This document shows positions 1 through 8,504 of a stretch of 64,000 nucleotides of DNA, in pieces. The DNA comes from Microvirga splendida (lineage in GTDB: Bacteria; Pseudomonadota; Alphaproteobacteria; Rhizobiales; Beijerinckiaceae). Both the position numbers and the translations under genes were made by a program. Each line of letters starts with the position of its first letter. The stretch's first letter is position 1. A model generated the notes under the pieces. That model was not told where the DNA came from, ran no database searches, and saw nothing but the letters and a program-made list of their open reading frames with translations. Location: assembly GCF_016427565.1 (NCBI RefSeq), contig NZ_JAELXT010000011.1, positions 1 through 64,000 of the forward strand, written 5' to 3'.

Positions 1-1202
1 TTGTAGGCCGAACCGCCCAGCCCCTCGATGTCGAGGTAGGTGTCGCCGGCGGCTTCACCCGTGTTGGCACCCGACCATGACAGGTTGGCGATCACGCCGG
101 CAGCGGCATGGTAGTAGCTGGCCAGATCGAAGCCGTCCCCGCCGTCGAGGGTATCGGCCCCCTCGCCGCCGAGCAGGTCGTCGTTGCCGGCACCGCCATC
201 GAGGCGGTCATCGCCCTCATGGCCATAGAACTCGTTGGCGAGATCATTGCCGGTGAGACTGTCGTTGTGCCGCGATCCATGCAGGCCCTCGATGGAGACA
301 TAGAGGTCACCCGTCGCTAAGCCGCTATTGAGCGACACGTCCCTGAGATTGGCCGTCACAGCAGCAGAGGCGCTGTAGTAATCGACAAAGTCGAAGCCCG
401 AGCCGCCATCGATCAAATCGCTGCCCTTGGAACCGATAAAACGATCATTCCCATCCCCTCCAAGCAAGAGATCGGCTTCGGTGCTGCCGGATAGGATATC
501 GTCCCCTGCTTCTCCGCTCACGACCCCGCCGCCGGAGAGATTGTCAGCCTGATCCGTTCCACGCGTCACGGGTATGTGGGCGGCCTTTTCGGTCGTACCG
601 TCAACAGTAATTGTTCCGTCGTTTATGCCATCGACAAGCGCCTCTCTCTCCCAAAGGAGAAAACTTGTGTCTTGGCGATTGACGCTCTCAAGGTATGAAT
701 CAGTAGGACCAAAGAGAGCAATTCCTGGCACTTCCAGCCCAGTGAGTTCGTAGGTTCGTGTAATGACTGATGTCGACCCATTGGACCAAGTAACGGTTGT
801 TGTGGTCGTCACTGTGTCCCAAGTCTGCGTGTAACTCGTGCTGGAACTACTTAGATAAGGCACCACGACGATCGCGTTGTCGAGTAGGATCGTCGTACCT
901 GTGAAATTGTTCGTAGTCGGCGCGGTTGCAGACAAAGTTGCAATATATCCAGCAACATTGACTGTACAGGTCACCGGCGCCGGCCCAGTATAGGTGTATG
1001 CGCCCCCAGTACTGTCCCCACTTGCAGTGCCCGTGCCGGATCCGCTTTGAGTGCCTCCGGATGCCGTTCCCCCCGTCGTACTGGACCCGCCAGAACTAGG
1101 TCCGATAAAGACCCCGTTGCCGTACCAATTTGAGAGGGTCCCCCCATGTGAGAGCTCGAACAAAACGCAGAGTTGTTCCAACGATGCCATAGCGCCGACC
1201 AT
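1..1202 (-). CDS. RTX calcium-binding repeat protein, C-terminus beyond the window
   Basis: The gene enters from the left edge and starts at an ATG at 1202 behind an AAGGGG ribosome site. About 400 residues are visible. A Ser/Gly/Thr-rich N-terminal part has no Sec signal peptide. From about residue 210 on, RTX nonapeptide-like blocks appear (GGDGND, GHEGDDRLDGGAGND, GGEGADTLDGG) that bind calcium in beta-roll folds. Leaderless RTX proteins are normally exported by a type I system through a C-terminal signal, which would lie outside the window. The first half (about 560-1200) is visibly AT-richer than the downstream genes, which suggests acquisition. The exact role (adhesin, enzyme, S-layer) cannot be told. 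Confidence 0.75.
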   Translation of the reverse strand, partial: MVGAMASLEQLCVLFELSHGGTLSNWYGNGVFIGPSSGGSSTTGGTASGGTQSGSGTGTASGDSTGGAYTYTGPAPVTCTVNVAGYIATLSATAPTTNNFTGTTILLDNAIVVVPYLSSSSTSYTQTWDTVTTTTTVTWSNGSTSVITRTYELTGLEVPGIALFGPTDSYLESVNRQDTSFLLWEREALVDGINDGTITVDGTTEKAAHIPVTRGTDQADNLSGGGVVSGEAGDDILSGSTEADLLLGGDGNDRFIGSKGSDLIDGGSGFDFVDYYSASAAVTANLRDVSLNSGLATGDLYVSIEGLHGSRHNDSLTGNDLANEFYGHEGDDRLDGGAGNDDLLGGEGADTLDGGDGFDLASYYHAAAGVIANLSWSGANTGEAAGDTYLDIEGLGGSAY

Positions 1203-1404
1203 TCGAAACCCCTTGCCACAGTTCAAGTGTGGAAGGGGCGTACACCCGGTAAATGAGGCTCTATTTCTCGGCTGAAGGGAGCTAGAGTCTACTCCATAAT
1301 CGTGTAGTAAATCAAAATAACTGCATGAAAAATAAGCTATAACTCTCCCGATAGTTGCATTCCGCAATGAAAGAGATGCGCGCTGGTAGCACCCAACGCC
1401 TGCG

Positions 1405-4350
1405 TCATGCAGTATCGACTACACTACGGACACATCCCCGCATCGCGCCCAAATGCTCCAGCAAAACCTTCGTGCTCGGTAACCCGGCCACAGTCGCAAG
1501 GCGCTTGAGAATGACCGCCGGCACGTTCTCCGCATCAAATTTTCCTTCGATGGTCAGACGCTGCCACTGGAAGATGTCGTTGAAGAGCCGGTGGGCTTCG
1601 GCGAGAGTCCTTGCGTTATCGCTCGACAGAAGGCCTGCAGTCTGAGCCTCTGCGAAAGTGGCTTCCGTCGAAAGGCCGGCGAGCGACGGATGCGCATTGG
1701 CATGGGCCAACACCAGACCCTGCGCGATGAAGTCGAGATCGGTGAGGCCGCCGCGGGCGAGCTTCATGTCCCACGGGTCGCCGTCGCCCTTCTCCTGCGC
1801 GATCAGCTCGCGCATGGCGCGCACTTCCCTGAACACGTGCTTCGGATTCCGCTCGGCGGTGAGGATATCCTTGATGGCTTGCGCTACGTCAGCGCCGAAC
1901 GCCTCGTCACCGGCCAGCACGCGGGCGCGGGTGAGCGCCATGTGCTCCCAGAGGTCGGCCTCTGTCTTCTGGTAATTCACGAAGCCCTTGAACTGCGACG
2001 CGACAGGACCCTTGCCGCCCTGCGGGCGCAGGCGCAGGTCGACATCGTAGAGCAGCCCGCGCCGGGTCGGGACGGTCAGCGCCGAGACGAGGCGCTGCGT
2101 CAGGCGCGTGTAATAGACAACTGCGTCGAGGCTGCGTGCTCCATTGCTCTCGCGCACATTCTCGTCGAAATCGTAGATCACTACGAGGTCGAGGTCCGAG
2201 CCTGCCGTCAGTTCGCGGCTGCCGAGGCGGCCGAGGCCGAGGATCGCGATGCTCGAACCCGGCACGATTCCATGCTCGGCCTCAAAGGCGCGGCGGACCT
2301 CGTCGAACGAGGCGCGGATGACGGCGCGCGCGATGGCCGCATAGGCCTCTCCCGTCTGCGTCGGCGAGAGAACGCCGGAGAGCAGCCGCGCGCTGGTGAC
2401 GAAGCGCATCTGGCGGGCCGCATCGCGGATGCGGTCGAGAAAATCCTCGAAGTCGCGCGGCGGACCGATGAGCTGCCTGACCTGGCTTTCAATCGTCTCG
2501 TCGTCCGTGGTGGGCGTGCCGAAGGCGGGATCGATCAACGCATCGAGCACATGGGGGGACTGCGCCACCGTGTCGGCCAGGCGCGGCGCGGTGCCGAGAA
2601 GATCGGCAAAGAGAAGCCGCAGGCGGTCGTGCGATTGCAGGATGGTGAGGAGCTCAACGGCCGCCGGCATGCGCCCGAAGGCGCGGTCGAGGGCAGCCAG
2701 TGCCCCATCGGGATCGGCGGTGCCGCCGAGCGCGGAGAGCAGCGCGGGCGTGAGCTCGGTCAGCACCTCGCGGGCCCGCGCGCTCTGGATCGCAGGGCGT
2801 CTGCCAAAATGCCAGCCGCGCACGGTCTCGGCCACACGCTCAGGCTCATGGAAGCCGAGGCGCTGCAGGGTCGCGAGCGTATCGGGATCGTTGTCCGAAC
2901 CGGTGAAGACGAGACTGCCCACGTCGGAGGCAAGCTCCGGCCCTTCTTCGAACAAAAGCGCATAATGCCCCTGCACGATCGTCGCCTGATCCGTGAGGGC
3001 CTTGGAGAAGGCCTTGAGGTTGGGATAGCCGCAGAATTTCGCGAAGCACTTCAGCTGCTCCTCGTCCGCGGGCAGGCGCTGCGTCTGCTCGTCGGCCACC
3101 ATCTGCAGCCGGTGCTCGATGGTGCGTAGGAAACGGTAGGCGTCGGAGAGCTCGTCGCGCGCCCTGTCGGTGATCCAGCCCTCATCGTGGAGGGCTTTGA
3201 GCATGTCGAGGGTGCGGCGTCCGCGCAAGCCGGGACGGCGCCCGCCGAACACGAGCTGCTGCGTCTGCACGAAGAACTCGATCTCGCGGATGCCGCCGCG
3301 TCCGAGCTTGATGTCGTGGCCCACAACGGCGATCTGGTCATGCCCGCGCACCGCATGGATCTGCCGCTTCATGGCATGCACGTCGGCGATGGAGGCGAAG
3401 TCGAAATACTTGCGCCAGATGAAGGGGCGCAGCTCCTTCAGGAAGTTCTCTCCGAGCGCGAGATCGCCGGCGATGGGCCGCGCCTTGATGAAGGCCGCGC
3501 GCTCCCAGTTCTGCCCCACAGTCTCGTAATAGACATAGGCCGAGGCGAGCGAAACGGCGGTGGGCGTCGAGCCGGGATCGGGGCGCAGGCGATAATCGAC
3601 GCGATGCACATAGCCATCCGCCGTTCGCTCCTGCAGGAGCTTGGCGAGCTGCTGCGCGATGCGGGTGTAGACCGTCGCGGCCTCGGATGGGTCCCGCAGC
3701 ACCTGCGTGTCCGGATCGAAGAAGATCACGAGATCGATGTCGCTCGAATAATTGAGCTCCCCTGCCCCGTGCTTGCCCAGCGCCAGCACGGTGAAGCCGG
3801 AGCCCTCGCCCGGCGCGTCCGGGTTCGCGAGCGTGATGCGCCCGAGATCCGCCATCTCGGTGAGAACGAGATCGACGCCGCCGGCGACAGAAGCATCGGC
3901 GAAGTCGGAGAGCGCCTGCGTCACCTGCTCCGTGGTCCAGAGGCCGCCGATATCGGCCATGGCGACGAGAAGCGCATGGGCGTTGCGGTTCTGCCGGAAG
4001 GCACGAACGGCATCGTCGCGGGTGATCGCGCCGGAGCGCAGCGCGCGGAACAGACCCGACTGGCTTTCGATGATGGCGCGATGCGCCTCCTCCGGCGAGG
4101 AGAAGACAAGCCTCGCCATGCGGGCCGGATCGTTGACGATCAGCTGCCAGAGGAACGGGGAATGATCGGCAAGGCCAAGGAGGAGGTCGTGGAAGAGGCC
4201 CTGGTCGAGATGCCCCAGCAGGGCAGCGGCCTCGGGCTCGTCGCGCACCCGCTCGGCGAAATCCTTCAGCTGCGCCTTCGCCCGTCTCGAGTCGGCCACG
4301 AGCGGCGCCTTGGTCAGGCGGCTGAGGAGGGTGTCATTCGAATCCGGCAC
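1405..4350 (-). CDS. glnE: Bifunctional glutamine synthetase adenylyltransferase / deadenylylase GlnE
   Basis: GlnE adenylylates glutamine synthetase to inactivate it and removes the AMP when nitrogen is scarce, under PII control. The roughly 980-residue protein carries the duplicated nucleotidyltransferase fold. The first copy has a G-x-G-K-H-G-x-x-E-L segment ending in SDIDL near residue 200. The second has LGLGRLGSREL followed by SDLDL near residue 715. Length and two-domain layout fit full-length GlnE. I place the start at a GTG at 4350; an in-frame TTG at 4410 would add 20 residues and neither has a strong ribosome site. It lies 94 bases downstream of the histidine kinase gene and is probably co-transcribed with it. 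Confidence 0.93.
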   Translation of the reverse strand: MPDSNDTLLSRLTKAPLVADSRRAKAQLKDFAERVRDEPEAAALLGHLDQGLFHDLLLGLADHSPFLWQLIVNDPARMARLVFSSPEEAHRAIIESQSGLFRALRSGAITRDDAVRAFRQNRNAHALLVAMADIGGLWTTEQVTQALSDFADASVAGGVDLVLTEMADLGRITLANPDAPGEGSGFTVLALGKHGAGELNYSSDIDLVIFFDPDTQVLRDPSEAATVYTRIAQQLAKLLQERTADGYVHRVDYRLRPDPGSTPTAVSLASAYVYYETVGQNWERAAFIKARPIAGDLALGENFLKELRPFIWRKYFDFASIADVHAMKRQIHAVRGHDQIAVVGHDIKLGRGGIREIEFFVQTQQLVFGGRRPGLRGRRTLDMLKALHDEGWITDRARDELSDAYRFLRTIEHRLQMVADEQTQRLPADEEQLKCFAKFCGYPNLKAFSKALTDQATIVQGHYALLFEEGPELASDVGSLVFTGSDNDPDTLATLQRLGFHEPERVAETVRGWHFGRRPAIQSARAREVLTELTPALLSALGGTADPDGALAALDRAFGRMPAAVELLTILQSHDRLRLLFADLLGTAPRLADTVAQSPHVLDALIDPAFGTPTTDDETIESQVRQLIGPPRDFEDFLDRIRDAARQMRFVTSARLLSGVLSPTQTGEAYAAIARAVIRASFDEVRRAFEAEHGIVPGSSIAILGLGRLGSRELTAGSDLDLVVIYDFDENVRESNGARSLDAVVYYTRLTQRLVSALTVPTRRGLLYDVDLRLRPQGGKGPVASQFKGFVNYQKTEADLWEHMALTRARVLAGDEAFGADVAQAIKDILTAERNPKHVFREVRAMRELIAQEKGDGDPWDMKLARGGLTDLDFIAQGLVLAHANAHPSLAGLSTEATFAEAQTAGLLSSDNARTLAEAHRLFNDIFQWQRLTIEGKFDAENVPAVILKRLATVAGLPSTKVLLEHLGAMRGCVRSVVDTA

Positions 4351-4444
4351 GGCGGGTCTCTTTGGGTTACTGGGACCGGCCGAGTGTTCACGCCGGGAAA
4401 CCGGAGGCAACCGAAAACTGCCGTGGGGCGCTCATCCTTCAGGC

Positions 4445-5878
4445 TTAAGCGGCCGATTGCAGGGAAGGCTGCGGAAGCTCCACGGCCTTCAGGGGCAGCG
4501 CCAGCACGACCCTCAAGCCCGGCTCGTTGTCCTCGAGCTTGAGCGCCCCGCCATGGAGACGCGCCACTGCGGCAGCGAGGCTGAGCCCCAGGCCGAAGCC
4601 AGGTCGGGAGCGCGCCGTCTCCAGGCGGACGAAGCGTTCCAGCACCCTGCTCCGATCTGCCTCCGGGATGCCGGGACCGCAGTCGGCCACGAGGATCAGC
4701 ACCTCGCCGTCCCGGCGGTGGGCCGATACGCTGATTGTCTTGTCGGGAGCGTCGGACGAAGCGCCATACTTGAGGGCATTGTCGAGGAGGTTCGACATGG
4801 CCTGCCCGAGAAGCTCGCGGCTGCCGTGAACGGGCAGATCGTCCTCGACGGAGACCTCCAGCTCTACGCCCGCCTCCTCGGCCAAGGCCTCGTAGAGTTC
4901 CGCCACGCCGCGCACCGCCTCGGCCGCGTCGAAATCGGCCAGCCCCTCGCGAGCACTGCCGGCTTCCAGCCGCGCGATCATCAGCAGCGCATTGAAGATG
5001 CGGATGAGGTTGTCGCTCTCGTCGATGGTGGCCTCGAGCGCCGTCTTCAGCTCGTCCGGGGTGTTGGCGGTGCGCAGGGCCTCGTCGGCCTTGTTGCGCA
5101 GGCGCGTCAGGGGCGTCTTGAGATCGTGGGCGATGTTGTCCGAGACCTCCTGCATGCCGCGCATCAGCTCGCCGATGCGGTCGAGCATGGCGTTGAGGTT
5201 CTGCGCCAGGCGGTCGAGTTCGTCCCCGGTTCCTGCCACCTTCAGGCGACCGCCGAGATCGCCCGCCATGATGTGGCGCGTGATGTCCGTCATGTCGTCG
5301 ACGCGCTTGAGCACCCGGCGCGCAATGAACCAGCTGCCCAGGCACCCGAGCACGCCGATGAAGAGCAGCGAATAGCCGAAGGCGCGGTGAATGATGTCGC
5401 GCAGGCGGATGCGCTCGCCCACGTCGCGCCCGACCAGGAGGCGAAAGCCGCCCGGCAGAAGATAGACCCGCACGATGGCGGCATCGGGCCGCGCCTCGGT
5501 CTCGTCGGTGCGGTTGTAGAGCGTCTCGAACTCCCCCGCGCGGCTGAGCACCTCCGGCGGCAGCGCGCCGACATTGCCGGCAATGCGCTCGCCGTTCTCC
5601 GTCGTCACCAGGTAAAGCAGGGCGCCCGGAGCGCGCGAGCGCCGCTCCACGTTGTTCACGAGACGACGCAGGCCGCCGAACCGGTACTGGTCGGACAGGC
5701 TGTTGATCTCGGTCTCGATGCTGGAGACGAACTGATCGGTCAGGAGCCTTTGGGCGTTCCAGGCGACATAGCCCAGCGTCACGAAAGCAAAGATGGTGAA
5801 GATGAGGAGATAGGCAAAGGACAGCTTGAAGGCGGTCGTGCGGAAGAGCTTGCCGAGAGCGCTCATGAAGGCTGTCAT
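4445..5878 (-). CDS. Two-component sensor histidine kinase (OmpR-partner type)
   Basis: An inner-membrane sensor that autophosphorylates on His and passes phosphate to the regulator encoded just upstream. Near the N-terminus is a hydrophobic segment (FAYLLIFTIFAFVTLGYVAW), then a periplasmic sensor region, a second membrane segment near residue 165 and a HAMP linker. The H-box HDLKTPLTRLR has its His near residue 247, followed by an HATPase domain with an N-box (SNLLDNALKYG) and G-boxes (DCGPGIPE, GFGLGLSL). I chose the ATG at 5878, ten bases after the regulator stop; starts at 5911 and 5866 are also possible. The stimulus is unknown. Its place between degP and glnE hints at envelope sensing, by inference only. 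Confidence 0.9.
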   Translation of the reverse strand: MTAFMSALGKLFRTTAFKLSFAYLLIFTIFAFVTLGYVAWNAQRLLTDQFVSSIETEINSLSDQYRFGGLRRLVNNVERRSRAPGALLYLVTTENGERIAGNVGALPPEVLSRAGEFETLYNRTDETEARPDAAIVRVYLLPGGFRLLVGRDVGERIRLRDIIHRAFGYSLLFIGVLGCLGSWFIARRVLKRVDDMTDITRHIMAGDLGGRLKVAGTGDELDRLAQNLNAMLDRIGELMRGMQEVSDNIAHDLKTPLTRLRNKADEALRTANTPDELKTALEATIDESDNLIRIFNALLMIARLEAGSAREGLADFDAAEAVRGVAELYEALAEEAGVELEVSVEDDLPVHGSRELLGQAMSNLLDNALKYGASSDAPDKTISVSAHRRDGEVLILVADCGPGIPEADRSRVLERFVRLETARSRPGFGLGLSLAAAVARLHGGALKLEDNEPGLRVVLALPLKAVELPQPSLQSAA

Positions 5879-5888
5879 GGCCGCACGC

Positions 5889-6587
5889 TCATTCCTCGTC
5901 TCCGTCCGCACCCACGCGCACCATGTAGCCCGCGCCGCGGATGGTGTGGATGAGCGGCTTGTCGAAGCCCTTGTCGATCTTGGCGCGAAGCCGCGAGACG
6001 TGAACGTCGATCACGTTGGTCTGCGGATCGAAGTGATAGTCCCACACGTGCTCCAGCAGCATGGTGCGGGTGACCACCTGATTGGCGTTCTTCATCAGGT
6101 ACTCGAGCAGCCGGAACTCGCGCGGCTGGAGCACGATCTCCTGGCCCGACCGGGCGACGCGATGCGACAGGCGGTCGAGCTCGAGGTCGGCGACGCGGTA
6201 GACGGTAGGCTCCGCACTGGGAGCCGAGGCTCGGCGCCGCGAGAGCACCTCGACACGGGCAAGGAGTTCGGAGAAGGCGTAGGGCTTGGGCAGGTAGTCG
6301 TCGCCGCCCGCGCGCAGGCCCTTCACCCGGTCGTCCACCTGGCCCAGCGCCGAGAGGATGAGCACCGGCGTCTCCACCTTCTGCTCGCGCAGGGACCGGA
6401 TCAGGGAGAGGCCGTCGAGCTTGGGCAGCATGCGGTCGACCACGAGGACGTCGTAATCGCCGGCCTCCGCCATGGCGTAGCCGTCGAGGCCGTCGGCGGC
6501 ATGGTCAGCCACGTGGCCTGCCTCACGGAACGCCTTGACGAGGTAGGAAGCCGCCTCTTTGTCGTCCTCTATGATCAGAATCCGCAT
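5889..6587 (-). CDS. OmpR/PhoB-family response regulator
   Basis: A 232-residue DNA-binding response regulator. It starts at the ATG at 6587 (MRILIIEDDKEAA), with the acidic pair at residues 8-9, the phospho-acceptor Asp in DVLVVDRMLP near residue 51 and the conserved Lys in YLPKPYAF. A winged-helix trans-activation domain fills the C-terminal half (TRTMLLEHVWDYHFDPQTNVIDVHVSRLR). A longer frame reaches 6686, but it would run through the degP terminator hairpin and adds no conserved sequence. Its gene lies ten bases before the cognate kinase. Confidence 0.93.
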   Translation of the reverse strand: MRILIIEDDKEAASYLVKAFREAGHVADHAADGLDGYAMAEAGDYDVLVVDRMLPKLDGLSLIRSLREQKVETPVLILSALGQVDDRVKGLRAGGDDYLPKPYAFSELLARVEVLSRRRASAPSAEPTVYRVADLELDRLSHRVARSGQEIVLQPREFRLLEYLMKNANQVVTRTMLLEHVWDYHFDPQTNVIDVHVSRLRAKIDKGFDKPLIHTIRGAGYMVRVGADGDEE

Positions 6588-6605
6588 CAGCCTGCACGCC
6601 GCACA

Positions 6606-6661
6606 AGAAAAAGCCCGTCGGCGGACCGGTCCTGGAGGGGAAAAACCGGTCCGCCGCGGGC
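6606..6661 (-). terminator. Rho-independent terminator of degP
   Basis: On the minus strand a long GC-rich stem (GCGGACCGGT pairing with ACCGGTCCGC, extended outward by GCCCG/CGGGC) is followed by TTTTTC. It lies between the degP stop and the start of the next regulator gene. degP transcription should end here and the two-component operon should have its own promoter. Confidence 0.85.
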
Positions 6662-6727
6662 AGAAGACACCAGGTGTCGGGGGCAATCAACTAAGAAAGC
6701 CTGGTGTCCATCTCCTTATCCGAAGGA

Positions 6728-7930
6728 TCAGACGCCCTTCGGCTGGCTCGCGACCTCGAGGGTCACGGTCCGCTCCTTGCCGTCACGCCAGAGGGTGAGC
6801 GACAGGCTCTTGCCCGGGGCGACATTGGCCACCTTGCGGGAGAGGTCCTTGGCCTCCTTGATCGGCTGCCCGTCGACGGCGATGATCGTGTCGCCCGTCT
6901 TGACGCCGGCCTTGGCGGCGGGACTGTCCTTCATGGCCTCGGCCACGAGGGCGCCCTTGGGCTCGCTCAGGCCGATCGCCTCGGCGATCTCCTTGGTCAC
7001 CGGCTGCATCTGCACGCCGATGAAGCCGCGGGTGACGGAGCCGTTCTCCTTGAGCGACGCGACGACGGTCTCGACCGTGCTCGCCGGGATGGCAAACGCA
7101 ATACCCACATTGCCGCCCGACGGCGAGAAGATCGCCGTGTTCACGCCCACGACCTCGCCGGAGAGATTGAAGGTCGGGCCACCGGAGTTGCCCTTGTTCA
7201 CGGAGGCGTCGATCTGGATGAAGTCGTCATAGGGACCGGCGCCGATGTCGCGGTGCTGGGCCGACACGATGCCGGCCGTGACCGTGCCGCCGAGGCCGAA
7301 CGGGTTGCCGATGGCCACCACCCAGTCGCCGATGCGGGCCTTCTGGGCGGCTAGGCGGACGTAGGGGAAGTCGCTGCCCTCGACCTTCAGCAGGGCGAGG
7401 TCGGTCTTCGGATCAGTGCCCACCACCTTGGCGTCGAGCGTCTTGCCGTCGTCCATGGCGATCTCGACCGCGGAGCCCTTGTCGATCACATGGTTGTTGG
7501 TCACGATGTAGCCGTCGGCCGAAACGAAGAAGCCGGAGCCCATCGACTGGCCGAACCGGCGCGGACGCTCGCCGCGCTGGCTGCGGTCACCGCGCTCACC
7601 GTCGCGGAACTGGCGGAAGAAGCGCTCCATGGGATGGCCCGGGGGCAGGTCCGGCATCGAGAACTGCTGGCCGTCGTCATCGTCGCGGTCGGCCACGTTC
7701 TGCACCTTGACCTTCACGGAAACCACGGCGGGCTTCACGCGCTCGATCACGTCGGCAAAGGCTGGAGCGCTCTGGACCGGCTGGGCCATGGACCGCAGCT
7801 CGGCATGGGCGGCATTGGGGGCAACCAGACCGCTCTCGACAGCGCCGCCTGCGATCAACGCAGCCACGGCCACTGCGCCGAGCCATGTCGCGGTGCGCTT
7901 GCGGGCGGGAGTGGAAACCTTGTCCAACAT
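6728..7930 (-). CDS. degP: DegP/HtrA (Do-like) periplasmic serine endoprotease with one PDZ domain
   Basis: An envelope protease that degrades or refolds damaged periplasmic proteins. A membrane or signal segment near residues 14-40 ends in AHA. The trypsin-like triad is visible: His in TNNHVID near residue 147, Asp in TDLALL near 175 and Ser in GNSGGP near 249. A single PDZ domain fills about residues 290-390, where classical DegP has two, so it resembles DegS-type or one-PDZ alphaproteobacterial HtrA. The start at 7930 is preferred because GGAGAG lies just upstream; an ATG at 7969 lacks a ribosome site. It follows ccmH and is closed by a strong terminator. Confidence 0.92.
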   Translation of the reverse strand: MLDKVSTPARKRTATWLGAVAVAALIAGGAVESGLVAPNAAHAELRSMAQPVQSAPAFADVIERVKPAVVSVKVKVQNVADRDDDDGQQFSMPDLPPGHPMERFFRQFRDGERGDRSQRGERPRRFGQSMGSGFFVSADGYIVTNNHVIDKGSAVEIAMDDGKTLDAKVVGTDPKTDLALLKVEGSDFPYVRLAAQKARIGDWVVAIGNPFGLGGTVTAGIVSAQHRDIGAGPYDDFIQIDASVNKGNSGGPTFNLSGEVVGVNTAIFSPSGGNVGIAFAIPASTVETVVASLKENGSVTRGFIGVQMQPVTKEIAEAIGLSEPKGALVAEAMKDSPAAKAGVKTGDTIIAVDGQPIKEAKDLSRKVANVAPGKSLSLTLWRDGKERTVTLEVASQPKGV

Positions 7931-8036
7931 CTCTTGTCTCTCCTCGAAGAACTCTTGTCGGTTCGTCATGGGAGCAAGATGGGGGGTGCTGGATTACGGT
8001 ACCCTCACCCGAAGATGAAATGTTGGTAAGGTTTCG

Positions 8037-8501
8037 TCAGGAGGCGGATTTGTCCTGGCTGAGCAGCCTCTCCAGCGCCTCACGCTCCTCCTCGTCGAGG
8101 GTCGGGGCGGTGGGGTTCGGACGGCGTCTCAGGGCCGCGTAGGCGCCGAGGCCGCCCAGCACCAGCACCAGGGCCGGGGTCAGCCAGAGCAGCAGGGTGT
8201 GGGCGCCGAAGGTGGGCTTCAGCAGGACGAACTCGCCGTAGCGCTGGACCAGGAAGCTCTCCACCTCGTCGTCGGTGTCTCCGGCGACCAGCCGCTCGCG
8301 CACCAGCAGCCGCAGGTCCTTGGCGAGCTGGGCGTCGGAATCGTCGATGGACTGGTTCTGGCAGACGAGGCAGCGCAGGCCCGCCGAGATCTCGCGGGCG
8401 CGCCGTTCGAGGGCCGGATCCTTCAGCACCTCACCCGGCTGAACCGCGAAGGCGGAACCGCTGAACAGAAGGGCCGCGATGAGGGCGAGAACGAAGCGCA
8501 T
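8037..8501 (-). CDS. ccmH: Cytochrome c maturation thioredoxin-like protein CcmH/CycL
   Basis: CcmH keeps the CXXCH cysteines of apocytochrome c reduced for haem attachment in System I. The 154-residue protein has a signal peptide ([10 protein letters not shown]), the [11 protein letters not shown] redox motif near residue 45 and one C-terminal membrane anchor. It begins 3 bases after the ccmF stop, so it is the last gene of the ccmI-E-F-H operon. Confidence 0.95.
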   Translation of the reverse strand: MRFVLALIAALLFSGSAFAVQPGEVLKDPALERRAREISAGLRCLVCQNQSIDDSDAQLAKDLRLLVRERLVAGDTDDEVESFLVQRYGEFVLLKPTFGAHTLLLWLTPALVLVLGGLGAYAALRRRPNPTAPTLDEEEREALERLLSQDKSAS

Positions 8502-8504
8502 GGC

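Noticed and set aside
1591-3129. Plus-strand ORF of 512 codons
   Set aside because: Shadow of glnE on the other strand.
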